The position numbers and the translations under genes are program-made. DNA of 64,000 bases from positions 1 to 64,000 of the forward strand of contig CALLXD010000027.1 of NCBI GenBank assembly GCA_937766455.1. Direction: 5' to 3'. Shown one piece after another: positions 16,973 to 26,001 of the stretch; the stretch's first letter is position 1, and every line of letters starts with the position of its first letter. The notes beneath the pieces are model-generated. The model saw only the letters and a list, made by a program, of their open reading frames with translations, was not told the origin of the DNA and ran no database searches. This stretch comes from Vicinamibacterales bacterium (GTDB taxonomy: Bacteria; Acidobacteriota; Vicinamibacteria; Vicinamibacterales; UBA8438).

Positions 16973-18991
16973 ATGGTCCCGCCCTCTTCTTCCCCTTCTC
17001 CTGATCGCTGGCGTGAGGTCCTGCGACGTCGTGTACTCGTCACGGCGAGTCTGATGCTTCTCTGGGGCATCGGCATCGAGGCGAGGTTGATTCATCTGCA
17101 GGTGTTTCGTCACGCCGACCTCGTTGATCGCGCCGAGCGACAACGGTCCCGGTCGATTGCCACTCACCCCAAGCGCGGCGAAATTCTCGACCGGGAAGGT
17201 CGCGTCCTCGCGTATAGCGTGGATGCCGACACGGTGGTCTCGGTGCCATCGGAGGTCGACGACCCGGTCGGGACCACGCGGCAGCTCTGTGACGTGCTCG
17301 AGTGTGATGCGGCGCAACGCGATCGGATCCAGACTCGGCTCGGTCAGGACCGGCCGTTCGCCTACATCCAGCGTCGCGTCTCGGTAGACGCCGCGCGCAG
17401 GATACGTGACCTCGAACTTGAGGGAATCGGGTTTTTGACAGAGAGCCGCCGCTTCTATCCCAATAAGGAGCTGGCGGCGCATGTGCTTGGTTTCGTCGGG
17501 ATCGACAACCAGGGCTTGCACGGGCTGGAAGCCAGCCATGACGAGCAAGTGCGCGGGCGACCCGGGCGAGTGCTGGTGCAGACTGACGCCCGCAACCGGG
17601 CGTTCAGTCGGGTTGAGAGCCCGCCGACCGCCGGTGTCTCGCTTGAGCTCACCATCGACAAGTTCATTCAGTACATTGCGGAGCGTGAACTGCGCGCCGC
17701 CGTGCTCGAGCACGACGCGGCGGGTGGCAGCGTCATCGTCATGGACCCGTCTACGGGCGAGATTCTGGCGCTCGCGAACGAACCGACGTTCAACCCGAAC
17801 AGCTTTTCTCTCTCGACCCCAGACTCGCGTCGGAACCGGGCGACTCAGGACATCTATGAACCTGGCTCCACGTTCAAGATCGTGACGGCGTCCGCCGCAC
17901 TCGAAGAGGGAGTCTTTGCACCGTCGGAGATGATCGACGTCAGCCCCGGTGTCATTCGGTTCGGGTCGCATCGGATCAGCGACATGCGCAACTACGGCGA
18001 GCTCTCGTTTGCCGATGTCATCGTCAAGTCGAGCAATGTTGGAGCGAGCAAGATCGGCGTCACTCTGGGACCTGAGCGGGTCGGACGGTATGTGGCGCGA
18101 TTCGGATTCGGACAGCTCGCGTCGCGCGACTTCGCCGGCCAGAGCCGCGGGATCGTGTACGACTGGTCGCAGCTCCCGGATAGCGAGCTGGCTTCCGTGG
18201 CGATCGGCTACAACATTTCCGTCACACCGCTGCAGATGGCGGCCGCGATGAGTGCGGTGGCCAACGGTGGTGAACTCATCGAGCCCCGCCTCGTACGTGC
18301 GCAGATCAGTGGCAACCAGCGGCTTGAGGTGGCACCACACGTCATCCGGCGGGTCATTTCCCCGGACACGGCGTCGACCCTCACACGCATGCTGGAGGAT
18401 GTGGTGTCGCGAGGCACGGCCCGAAACGCGCAGGTTGAGGGATATACCGCGGCGGGCAAGACCGGGACCGCTGAGAAGATCATTGGCGGCCAGTACGCTG
18501 CTACAGGACACAACGTCGCGTCCTTCGTCGGTTTTGTGCCCTCCACACGGCCCGCCTTGACCATTCTCGTCGTCATCGACGACGTGGTGAAATTCGGTGG
18601 GGCGGTGGCCGGTCCTCCGTTTCAGCGAATTGCGGAGGCCTCTCTCCGGCACTTGGGCGTGCCGCCGAACGTCGACGCCCTGCCCCCGATTCTGGTGGCC
18701 TCGGACGAGGGGTCCGGTCCACGAGTGCGGCCCGTTTCCATGCTAGTACCGACACCGGTCAGCGCTGCGCCCGCGCCAGCGCCCGACGGGAGTCGGATGC
18801 CTGATCTTCGGGGACTCAGCGTCAGATCCGCGATTTGGATCGCGACCCAGGCCGGTCTGACCACGGCGACGTCAGGCCGAGGGTTCGTTACCACGCAGAC
18901 GCCGCAGCCGGGCGACCCGGTGTCAGCTGGGCAGCAGGTCACGCTGCGGCTGGACCGAGCGTCCGCCTTGGCGGCACAGGTCGAGCGATGA
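16973..18991 (+). CDS. ftsI: Septal peptidoglycan transpeptidase FtsI (PBP3) with PASTA domain
   Basis: A 672-residue class B penicillin-binding protein. One membrane anchor (about 19-36), a dimerisation domain starting KRGEILDREGRVLAYS, and the transpeptidase domain with SxxK as STFK (Ser299, Lys302), the SSN motif and KTGTAEK (about 485). Unlike Escherichia coli FtsI it continues into one PASTA-like domain at the C-terminus (MPDLRGLSVRSAIWIATQAG, ending in QQVTLRL), as in several Gram-positive PBPs. It cross-links septal peptidoglycan. Its stop overlaps the murE start by ATGA. Confidence 0.95.
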   Translation: MVPPSSSPSPDRWREVLRRRVLVTASLMLLWGIGIEARLIHLQVFRHADLVDRAERQRSRSIATHPKRGEILDREGRVLAYSVDADTVVSVPSEVDDPVGTTRQLCDVLECDAAQRDRIQTRLGQDRPFAYIQRRVSVDAARRIRDLELEGIGFLTESRRFYPNKELAAHVLGFVGIDNQGLHGLEASHDEQVRGRPGRVLVQTDARNRAFSRVESPPTAGVSLELTIDKFIQYIAERELRAAVLEHDAAGGSVIVMDPSTGEILALANEPTFNPNSFSLSTPDSRRNRATQDIYEPGSTFKIVTASAALEEGVFAPSEMIDVSPGVIRFGSHRISDMRNYGELSFADVIVKSSNVGASKIGVTLGPERVGRYVARFGFGQLASRDFAGQSRGIVYDWSQLPDSELASVAIGYNISVTPLQMAAAMSAVANGGELIEPRLVRAQISGNQRLEVAPHVIRRVISPDTASTLTRMLEDVVSRGTARNAQVEGYTAAGKTGTAEKIIGGQYAATGHNVASFVGFVPSTRPALTILVVIDDVVKFGGAVAGPPFQRIAEASLRHLGVPPNVDALPPILVASDEGSGPRVRPVSMLVPTPVSAAPAPAPDGSRMPDLRGLSVRSAIWIATQAGLTTATSGRGFVTTQTPQPGDPVSAGQQVTLRLDRASALAAQVER

Positions 18992-20556
18992 CGGTCGCCG
19001 ACCTGCTACCGCGATTGTCTGGCGTGGCGGTGCCGCACGTGCCGCTCACGGCTGGGACGGTCGGCGAACAGGTGGTAACCGCAATCGCGTATGACTCGAG
19101 ACGCGTCGCGAGCGGGGCGATTTTCGTAGCGGTTCGAGGGCGGCACTTCGATGGCGCCCGCTTCGCCCCGGATGCTGCGACTCGTGGCGCTGTGCTGGTG
19201 GTGTCCGCCTCGACCCGTCCCGATGGCGCCAGCGTACCGTGGCTCACGGTCGCGGACGCCAGGCTCGCGCTGGCTGAGCTGGCCGCCGCGTTCTACGGTG
19301 ACCCGAGTGCGGACCTCACCGTGGTGGGGGTGACTGGCACCAACGGCAAGACGACGACGACCTACCTGCTCTCCGCCATCTTCGACGCGGCCGGGTGGCC
19401 ATGTGGACGGATCGGGTCGGTTGGGTACAGCACTGGGCACCGAGAGCAGGTGGCCGAGCACACGACGCCGGAGGCGCCCGACGTGCAAGCGCTGTTGCGC
19501 GAGATGGCGGACCACGGTCGAACGACCTGTGCCATGGAAGTGTCTTCGCACGCGCTCTCGATGCGCCGGGCGGACGAGACGCACTTCGCCGCCGCTGTGT
19601 TCTCGAACCTGACGCGGGACCATCTCGATTACCACTCAGACATGCAGGACTATTTCGCCACGAAGCGGCGATTGTTCGACATGCTGGGAGCGGGGGCACC
19701 GGCCATCGTGAACCTCGATGACCCGTATGGCGTTGAGTTGGCGGCCTCGGTCGATCACCCGGTGACCTACGCCATTGACGCGCCGGCGGACGTGACCCCC
19801 GAGGGCCTCGAGCTGACCTTGTCCGGCTCGTCGATGGAGGTCCGCACGCCAGGCGGGCGTCTCCAGATCCGGTCAAGTTTGCCCGGTCGGCTCAATGTCT
19901 ACAACATCCTCGCGGCTGTCGCCGCGGCCGTGGCGTTGGACGTGCCATTTTCCGCGATAGAGCGTGGGGTCGCCGGGCTCTCCGGTGTACCGGGCCGGTT
20001 CGAGATTGTCTCCACGCCGGACGACGACCTGACCGTGATCGTGGACTTCGCGCACACGGACGACGCACTCCGGGCGGTCCTGACGGCAGTGCGCGATCTT
20101 AGCCCGAAGCAGGTCATCAGCGTCTTCGGTTGCGGCGGCGACCGGGATGCCGCCAAGCGGCCGCTGATGGGGGCGGTCGCGGCCAGACTCAGCGATCTGG
20201 TCGTGGTGACGTCGGACAACCCGCGTTCCGAGGATCCCGACGACATCATCGCGGAGATTCGTCTGGGCATGGAATCGGCCGCAGACACGGAGCGGACGCG
20301 TCACGTCGGGATTGTCGACCGAGCGGCGGCTATCGAGCATGCCGTGCGGCAGGCCGAACCGGGCGATGCCGTCGTGATCGCGGGCAAGGGGCACGAGACC
20401 CACCAGCTGATCGGTAGCGAGCGGCGACCTTTCGATGATCGGCAAGTGGCGCGCGCCGCGCTCGGTCGGCGACGCGCCGGCACGGGGGTGGTCGTGACCG
20501 GGGCCGGGCATGGACAAGAGGGCGCGGCTCGATCGAACGGGGTCGGGCATGGATGA
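18988..20556 (+). CDS. murE: UDP-MurNAc-L-Ala-D-Glu:meso-diaminopimelate ligase MurE
   Basis: A 522-residue Mur ligase. The ATP loop is GVTGTNGKTTTTYL (about 114-127); AMEVSSHAL follows as the Mur-family glutamate region. The C-terminal domain holds DNPRSEDP (about 410), the motif that selects meso-diaminopimelate, so the cell wall is predicted to be of the DAP type. GKGHETHQ closes the conserved part. The start ATG 18988 overlaps the ftsI stop; the frame extends upstream only as a shadow of ftsI. About 30 extra residues at the C-terminus are Gly/Arg-rich. Confidence 0.95.
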   Translation: MTVADLLPRLSGVAVPHVPLTAGTVGEQVVTAIAYDSRRVASGAIFVAVRGRHFDGARFAPDAATRGAVLVVSASTRPDGASVPWLTVADARLALAELAAAFYGDPSADLTVVGVTGTNGKTTTTYLLSAIFDAAGWPCGRIGSVGYSTGHREQVAEHTTPEAPDVQALLREMADHGRTTCAMEVSSHALSMRRADETHFAAAVFSNLTRDHLDYHSDMQDYFATKRRLFDMLGAGAPAIVNLDDPYGVELAASVDHPVTYAIDAPADVTPEGLELTLSGSSMEVRTPGGRLQIRSSLPGRLNVYNILAAVAAAVALDVPFSAIERGVAGLSGVPGRFEIVSTPDDDLTVIVDFAHTDDALRAVLTAVRDLSPKQVISVFGCGGDRDAAKRPLMGAVAARLSDLVVVTSDNPRSEDPDDIIAEIRLGMESAADTERTRHVGIVDRAAAIEHAVRQAEPGDAVVIAGKGHETHQLIGSERRPFDDRQVARAALGRRRAGTGVVVTGAGHGQEGAARSNGVGHG

Positions 20557-21962
20557 ACAACTTCCACTGACCCTGGGCAACCTCGCGCGCGCGGTCGGTG
20601 GCACGTTGCGCGCGGGTGACCCCGCGGCGCTGGTACCCGGGCTCTCGATCGATTCGCGCGCGCTCAACCCCGGCGATCTGTTTGTCGCCATCGCGGGTGC
20701 CCGCTTCGACGGTCACGCGTTTGTCGCTGACGCGCTCGCGCGGGGAGCCATGGGGGCGCTGGTGAGCGACGAGGCGGTCATGGGTGCGTCGTCGGGTGAC
20801 GTCGTCGGGTGCGTCGCTGGTGGTGGAAGACACGTTGGACGCATTGCAGATGGCAAGTCGTTATGTGCGTCGTGCGTCCGGCGCACGAGTCGTCGCGATC
20901 ACGGGGAGCGCGGGCAAGACGACGACGAAGGAGTTGACGGCGGCGGCGCTGGCGTCCAGCTACCGCGTGTTTCGGAGCCAGGGAAATCTGAACAATCAGA
21001 TCGGTCTGCCGCTGTCGTTGCTTGAGTTGCGTACCCGGCCCGAGATTGCGGTGGTGGAACTGGGAATGAACGCGCCAGGCGAAATCGCCCGTTTGGTGGC
21101 GATCGCGGAGCCGGAGTTTCGGGTCTGGACCAACGTGACGGAGGCGCACGCAGAGTTCTTCCCGTCGATCGAAGGGATCGCGGACGCGAAGGCTGAGATT
21201 CTGGATGGTGCCACTGACAAGACGGTCATCGTGGCGAACGCCGATGACGGACGTGTGATGGCGCGGGTTGCCAACTGCCGCGGTCGGGTGGCGACGTTCG
21301 GGATGCATGAAGCAGCCGACGTGACGGCGACCGAGATTGAGGACTGTGGACTCGACGGCACACGGGCCGTGGTGCGCACACCGGTTGGCCAGACACGGGT
21401 CGCGACACCATTGCTCGGTCGCGGGAATCTCGCCAATGTGTTGGCGGCCCTCACCGTGGCCATACAGCTGCAGGTCCCTCTCGCGGCCGCCAGTGAGCGG
21501 GTGGCCACCGTTGAGGCGCCTCCCGGACGTGGACAGGTCCATCGGTTGGCGAACGGCGTGATGTTGGTCGACGACTCCTACAACGCCAACCCCACCGCGG
21601 TCATCACCGCGCTGGAGACCCTGGCGAAAGACCGCCGGGCCGGACGTCGTGTGGCCGTGCTCGGAGAGATGTTGGAGCTCGGCCGACACGCAGAGTCGCT
21701 GCATGCGGACGCCGGACGGGCCGTGGCGTCTGCCGGCGTCGAATTGCTCGTGACCGTGGGCGGCGGGCCAGCCCGGGCGCTCGGCAAGGCGGCGATCGAG
21801 GCGGGCCTTGGGTCTGGTGACGTTCTCCATTGCGACGACAGCGAGACCGCGGCGGTGCGGTTGAGTCCGTTGTTGCGAGATGGGGACTTGGTACTGGTCA
21901 AAGGGTCGCGCGGTGTACGCACCGAGACGGTGGTGACCAGACTCGTGGCGGAGCGCACCTGA
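20549..21962 (+). CDS. murF: UDP-MurNAc-tripeptide:D-Ala-D-Ala ligase MurF, frameshifted
   Basis: MurF is split over two frames. The N-terminal domain runs from ATG 20549 (overlapping murE) through LSIDSRALNPGDLFVAIAGARFDGH to ASSG near 20797; the rest (ASLVVEDTLDALQ..., ATP loop ITGSAGKTTTKEL, then DDSYNANPTA) is in the next frame to 21962. At 20786-20798 and 20799-20811 a 13-bp unit, GCGTCGTCGGGTG and then ACGTCGTCGGGTG, stands in tandem. Removing one unit restores a single frame reading ASSGASLVVED. MurF is essential and adds D-Ala-D-Ala to the stem peptide, so either this copy is dead, another exists, or the duplication is an assembly error. The downstream part could begin at GTG 20784, lacking the UDP-binding domain. 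Confidence 0.88.
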
Positions 21963-23029
21963 TGCTCTTCCATCTGCTGTATCCGCCGATAAACGTGGTC
22001 CAGTACATCACGTTCCGTACAGCCGCCGCGGGTTCGACCGCGTTCCTCATCAGTGTCCTCCTGGGCCCGTGGATGATCCGCACCTTGCGCGACTTTCAGA
22101 TCGGTCAAGTCGTGCGGGACGAATTGTCCGAGACCCACCAGCAGAAGGCGGGGACCCCCACCATGGGCGGGTTGCTCGTCCTCGCGGCGGCGCTCGTGCC
22201 GACCCTCTGTTGGGGCGATCTGACCAATGCGTACATCTGGGTGGCCATGCTGTCGACCGCCGCGTTCGGATGCGTGGGGTTCCTGGATGACTACCTGAAG
22301 ATAGGGCGTCAGAACCATCACGGGCTGCGTCCACGCTACAAGCTGCTCGGCCAGGGCTTGGTTGGCGTGTCCGTCGGGCTCGCGCTGATGTGGCTGAACG
22401 GAGAAGGAGCCTACAGCACGGAGCTCTTCTTCCCGTTTCTGAAGGGACTGACTCCTGATCTCGGGTGGTGGTACCTGCCGTTCGCGGTGCTTCTACTCAC
22501 CGCGTCGTCCAACGCGGTCAACATCACCGATGGGCTCGATGGGCTGGCTATTAGTATTTTCACCGTGGCGGCTGCGGCGCTCACCGCGCTGGCCTACGTC
22601 ACGGGTCACGCGATCTTCGCTGACTATCTGCTGCTGGCCCACATTGCGCAAGCGGCCGAGCTGACCATATTTTGCGGCGCCCTCGTCGGCGCGGGGCTCG
22701 GCTTCCTCTGGTACAACTGCTACCCCGCCGAGCTGTTCATGGGCGACGTTGGGTCGTTGGCCCTCGGCGGCGCACTCGGTACGGTCGCGCTCCTGATCAA
22801 GACGGAGCTCTTGCTGCCGATCATCGGCGCGGTCTTCGCCATTGAGCTCCTTTCGGTCGTTATCCAGGTCGGGTCGTTCAAACTCACCGGTCAGCGTGTG
22901 TTTCGGATGGCGCCGTTGCACCACCACTGCGAGCTGATCGGGTGGAGCGAGCCCAAAGTGATCATGCGCTTCCTGATCGTGGCGGTGGTGTGCGCGTGTT
23001 TTAGTCTCGCGAGTCTGAAACTGCGATGA
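21962..23029 (+). CDS. mraY: Phospho-MurNAc-pentapeptide transferase MraY
   Basis: A 355-residue integral membrane enzyme that makes lipid I by transferring phospho-MurNAc-pentapeptide to undecaprenyl phosphate. Signatures: QQKAGTPTMGGLL (about 60-72), CVGFLDDYLK (aspartates for Mg), NAVNITDGLDGLA, and the terminal MAPLHHHCELIGWSE with its His cluster. About ten transmembrane segments are apparent. The start ATG overlaps the murF stop (TGATG); murD overlaps at its end by ATGA. Confidence 0.97.
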   Translation: MLFHLLYPPINVVQYITFRTAAAGSTAFLISVLLGPWMIRTLRDFQIGQVVRDELSETHQQKAGTPTMGGLLVLAAALVPTLCWGDLTNAYIWVAMLSTAAFGCVGFLDDYLKIGRQNHHGLRPRYKLLGQGLVGVSVGLALMWLNGEGAYSTELFFPFLKGLTPDLGWWYLPFAVLLLTASSNAVNITDGLDGLAISIFTVAAAALTALAYVTGHAIFADYLLLAHIAQAAELTIFCGALVGAGLGFLWYNCYPAELFMGDVGSLALGGALGTVALLIKTELLLPIIGAVFAIELLSVVIQVGSFKLTGQRVFRMAPLHHHCELIGWSEPKVIMRFLIVAVVCACFSLASLKLR

Positions 23030-24408
23030 CCGAATACTCGGTGCGGGGGGCGAATGTCGTGGTGGTTGGTGCCGCACGCAGCGGCGTGGGCGCGGCGCGG
23101 CTGTTGGCCCGGCGTGGCGCGCGCGTCACGGTTACGGAACAGCGTCACGACGTCGCAGCAGAGGTCCGACAGTTGGCGGACGAGGGCGTCGAGCTGGAAC
23201 TGGGCGGCCATCGTGCTGACACGATGGCGGCTGCGGATCTGGTGGTACTGAGTCCTGGCGTGCCCCCGACCATCTCCGCGCTGGACGGTCCTCGCGACCG
23301 CGGAGTTCCGATCATCAGCGAGATCGAGCTGGCGTCACGCTGGGTCCGTGGGCGAATCGTGGCCGTCACCGGCACGAAGGGTAAATCGACGACAACGGTG
23401 CTGCTTGGTCGCATGCTGGAGGCCAGTGGCCGGTTGGCCCTGGTCGGTGGCAACGTGGGGACGGCCTTGAGCACGCAGGTCGAAGCGTCTACGCCGGAGG
23501 CGATTCACGTTGTCGAAGTGTCCAGTTTTCAGCTTGAGCTCACCACCACGTTCCGCCCGTGGATCTCGGTGTTCCTCAATCTTCATACCGACCATCTCGA
23601 TCGGCACGATGGGCCCGAGGCCTATGCGGCGGCGAAGGCGCGGATATTCGCCAATCAGGAAGCATCCGACACGCTTGTAGTCAACGCGGACGACCCCGAG
23701 GTACTGCGGCTGACCCGCGGAAGCCGTGCCTCGCGCGTGCGGTATGCCGTCGAGACGCGGCTCGATGATGGTGTGGGGGTCGACGGTGAGGCGATCGTGC
23801 GGCGCACCACGACCGGCGCCGAGCCACTCGTGCCGCTCTCAGCGGTACACCTGCTTGGAGATCACTTGCTGAGCGACGTGGTTGCCGCGACGGCCGTCGC
23901 CGACCGGGTCGGCGTATCGGCCAGCGCCATGACGGCTGCCGTCGATCGCTTTGGCGGGCTCGAACACGCCCTTGAGCCAGTCGGCACGGTGGCCGGCGTG
24001 CGGTTCGTGAATGACTCCAAGGCCACCAATATCGAGGCCGCTAGACGTGCGCTGGAGAGCTGTGGCCACCAACTGGTCGTCATCATGGGCGGCCGCTTCA
24101 AAGGGGGGGATCTGGGGCTGTTGGCGCCGTTGATCGCCTCGCGGGCTGAGGCCGTGGTCGCCCTCGGCGAGGCGCGCGACCGGATTCTCGATGCGTACGG
24201 TGCGGTGGTTCGGGTCGTCGAGGTCGCATCCCTCGAAGACGCGGTAAGTGTCGCCTACGGGCTCGCGTCGCCAGGAGGGACGGTGCTGTTGGCGCCCGCG
24301 TGCGCGAGTCTGGACATGTTCAAGGATTACGCCGAACGGGGGAGGTTGTTCAAACAGGCGGTTGGTCGCCTGCAGGAGGACGCGAGGATCCGCGTCACAA
24401 CAAGTTAA
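23026..24408 (+). CDS. murD: UDP-MurNAc-L-Ala:D-Glu ligase MurD
   Basis: A 460-residue Mur ligase adding D-glutamate to UDP-MurNAc-L-Ala. The N-terminal Rossmann-like domain starts NVVVVGAARSGVGAARLLARRGA; the ATP loop is AVTGTKGKSTTTVLL (about 112-126); VVEVSSFQLE and the FNDSKATN motif near residue 330 are typical, and LAPACASLDMFKDYAERG near the end is diagnostic. The start overlaps the mraY stop. It is followed by the only long gap in the cluster (24409-24864). Confidence 0.97.
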   Translation: MTEYSVRGANVVVVGAARSGVGAARLLARRGARVTVTEQRHDVAAEVRQLADEGVELELGGHRADTMAAADLVVLSPGVPPTISALDGPRDRGVPIISEIELASRWVRGRIVAVTGTKGKSTTTVLLGRMLEASGRLALVGGNVGTALSTQVEASTPEAIHVVEVSSFQLELTTTFRPWISVFLNLHTDHLDRHDGPEAYAAAKARIFANQEASDTLVVNADDPEVLRLTRGSRASRVRYAVETRLDDGVGVDGEAIVRRTTTGAEPLVPLSAVHLLGDHLLSDVVAATAVADRVGVSASAMTAAVDRFGGLEHALEPVGTVAGVRFVNDSKATNIEAARRALESCGHQLVVIMGGRFKGGDLGLLAPLIASRAEAVVALGEARDRILDAYGAVVRVVEVASLEDAVSVAYGLASPGGTVLLAPACASLDMFKDYAERGRLFKQAVGRLQEDARIRVTTS

Positions 24409-24519
24409 CGGCCGGAGGGCGTCGAACCGCTGGGGTCTAGCGACCGGAGGGCGCCGCACTGCCGAATTGCGGCGGTGTCCACGAGGTTCAACGTGCGCCT
24501 CTGGTCTGGCGGGTCAATC

Positions 24520-24646
24520 GTGAGCAGTGAGCAGTCATCAGTTGGGTGGTGGCGGCGAAGAGTTGGCCGCTGGGAACGCAGGCTGTGTTGGTCTGCGAGG
24601 TTGATGTCTTCGCCCCGCGCCCGGCTGATGACTGCTGACTGCTCAC
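24520..24646. repeat. Inverted repeat pair, MITE-like
   Basis: Two arms of 23 bp, at 24520-24542 (GTGAGCAGTGAGCAGTCATC...) and 24624-24646 (reverse complement GTGAGCAGTCAGCAGTCATC...), match at 21 positions and enclose 81 bp. The unit AGCAGTSA is itself partly repeated. There is no coding content, so it could be a small non-autonomous element or a structured intergenic repeat. Confidence 0.65.
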
Positions 24647-24722
24647 GTATCCGGTTGGGACCACGGTCCTACCAAGTATGTCGGGTCGGCGTGGCCCGAT
24701 CTTTAGTCCGGCACTAACGGAC

Positions 24723-24818
24723 GTGCGGACTTCGGGTCGGGTGCGGACTTCGGGTACGGATTGCGGGTGCGGATTGCAGGTGCGGATTGCAGGTGCGGAT
24801 TGCAGGTGCGGACTGCGG
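24723..24818 (+). repeat. 13-bp tandem repeat array, about seven units
   Basis: Six contiguous 13-bp units from 24741 to 24818 follow the pattern GTGCGGAYTKCRG; the middle three are identical (GTGCGGATTGCAG). One more unit stands at 24723-24735, separated by 5 bp. It ends 46 bp before the ftsW start chosen here and is a likely variable-number locus. Confidence 0.85.
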
Positions 24819-24864
24819 GTCGCATGCCGGGTGACCGAACGCGTGAGTGGAGCAGGTGGCGAGC

Positions 24865-25968
24865 ATGGCCAGAACGCTGAAGTCAGACAAGTTCCTTTTT
24901 GCGGCCACCTTGCTGTTGGTCTGCGTCAGCGTGGTCATGGTCTACAGCGCATCGGCGTTTCTCGCCGTGGACCTCTATCAGCAGCCCCCGTACTTTTTCC
25001 TGTTCAAGCAGGTGACGTGGGCGGTGATCGGGCTCTGTGTGCTGATTACCGTCATGCGGATCGACTACCGGGTCTGGAGACAGCCCGTGGTGATCTGGAC
25101 CGCACTTGGGGTCAGTACGGCCGCGTTGCTGCTCGTCTTCTTCTTTGATCCAGTCAACGGGACACGGCGGTGGTTTGCCGTGGGGGGCATCGGCGTGCAG
25201 CCGTCCGAGTTCGCCAAGGTCGCGGTGATCATCTTCACCGCGTCGTTGCTCGAGCGTCGAATGGACACGATCGATCGCGTCACCCATGCGTTGGGACCGA
25301 TCGTCGGGGTCACAGGTGTGATCTGCGGCCTGATCGTGCTGGAGCCGGACTTCGGGACGGCCTTCACGGTCCTGGCGATTGTCGGAATCATGGTGTTTGC
25401 GGCCGGCCTCAACTATCGCTACCTGATAGGGCTGGCTCTGGTGATGGCGCCGCTGCTGTTCGTGGTGTTGGCCAGCGCCGAGTACCGGCGACGGCGCCTC
25501 CTGGCATTCCTGGACCCCTGGGCCGACCCCCTCGGAGACGGGTTCCAGATCATTCAGTCGCAGATAGCTGTGGGGACAGGTGGTCTGTTTGGACAGGGAC
25601 TCATGGCCGGGGTTCAGAAGTTGTTCTACTTGCCCGCCCCGCACACCGATTTCATCTACGCCGTGATCGCTGAGGAGACCGGCCTCCTCGGCGCGTCGGC
25701 CGTGCTGGTGTGCTTCGGCGTCATCGTCTGGCGCGGCTTACGGGTCACCATGACGGCGCCCGATCGATTCGGGTCCTTTCTGGCCCTGGGATTCACCATG
25801 ATGGTGGCGTTTCAGGCGTTCGTGAACATCAGCGTCGTGTTGGGGATGATGCCGACCAAGGGGATCCCGCTGCCGTTCGTGAGCAACGGGGGGTCGTCGT
25901 TGCTGATCAGTCTTCTGGGAATGGGCATCCTCCTGAATGTGTCAGAACACGCTTCGGCCGACGCATGA
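24865..25968 (+). CDS. ftsW: Septal peptidoglycan polymerase FtsW
   Basis: A 367-residue SEDS-family protein with about ten membrane helices that polymerises glycan strands with FtsI. Signatures: VYSASAF in the first helix, RRWFAVGGIGVQPSEFAKVAVI, the large loop with the catalytic Asp near LEPDFGTA, HTDFIYAVIAEETGLLGA, and PTKGIPLPFVSNGGSSLL near the end. ATG 24865 gives a normal N-terminus; GTG 24847 is possible. Confidence 0.95.
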   Translation: MARTLKSDKFLFAATLLLVCVSVVMVYSASAFLAVDLYQQPPYFFLFKQVTWAVIGLCVLITVMRIDYRVWRQPVVIWTALGVSTAALLLVFFFDPVNGTRRWFAVGGIGVQPSEFAKVAVIIFTASLLERRMDTIDRVTHALGPIVGVTGVICGLIVLEPDFGTAFTVLAIVGIMVFAAGLNYRYLIGLALVMAPLLFVVLASAEYRRRRLLAFLDPWADPLGDGFQIIQSQIAVGTGGLFGQGLMAGVQKLFYLPAPHTDFIYAVIAEETGLLGASAVLVCFGVIVWRGLRVTMTAPDRFGSFLALGFTMMVAFQAFVNISVVLGMMPTKGIPLPFVSNGGSSLLISLLGMGILLNVSEHASADA

Positions 25969-26001
25969 GGATCACCCGATGCCGTCACGTCGTCGAGTCA
26001 A

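Larger units (their letters stand above)
24409..24864. other. Gene-free gap between murD and ftsW
   Basis: 456 bp without a credible gene inside an otherwise tightly packed cluster. It holds an inverted repeat pair (24520-24646), a short CTTTAGTCCGGCACTA stretch near 24700, and a 13-bp tandem array (24723-24818). Nothing else is recognised. Confidence 0.7.

Noticed and set aside
16919-18652. A 577-codon open frame on the minus strand opposite ftsI
   Set aside because: It is an antisense shadow of ftsI produced by high GC third positions; the translation has no domain features.
24723-24818. Possible CRISPR array
   Set aside because: Units are 13 bp and contiguous, with no unique spacers and no cas genes.
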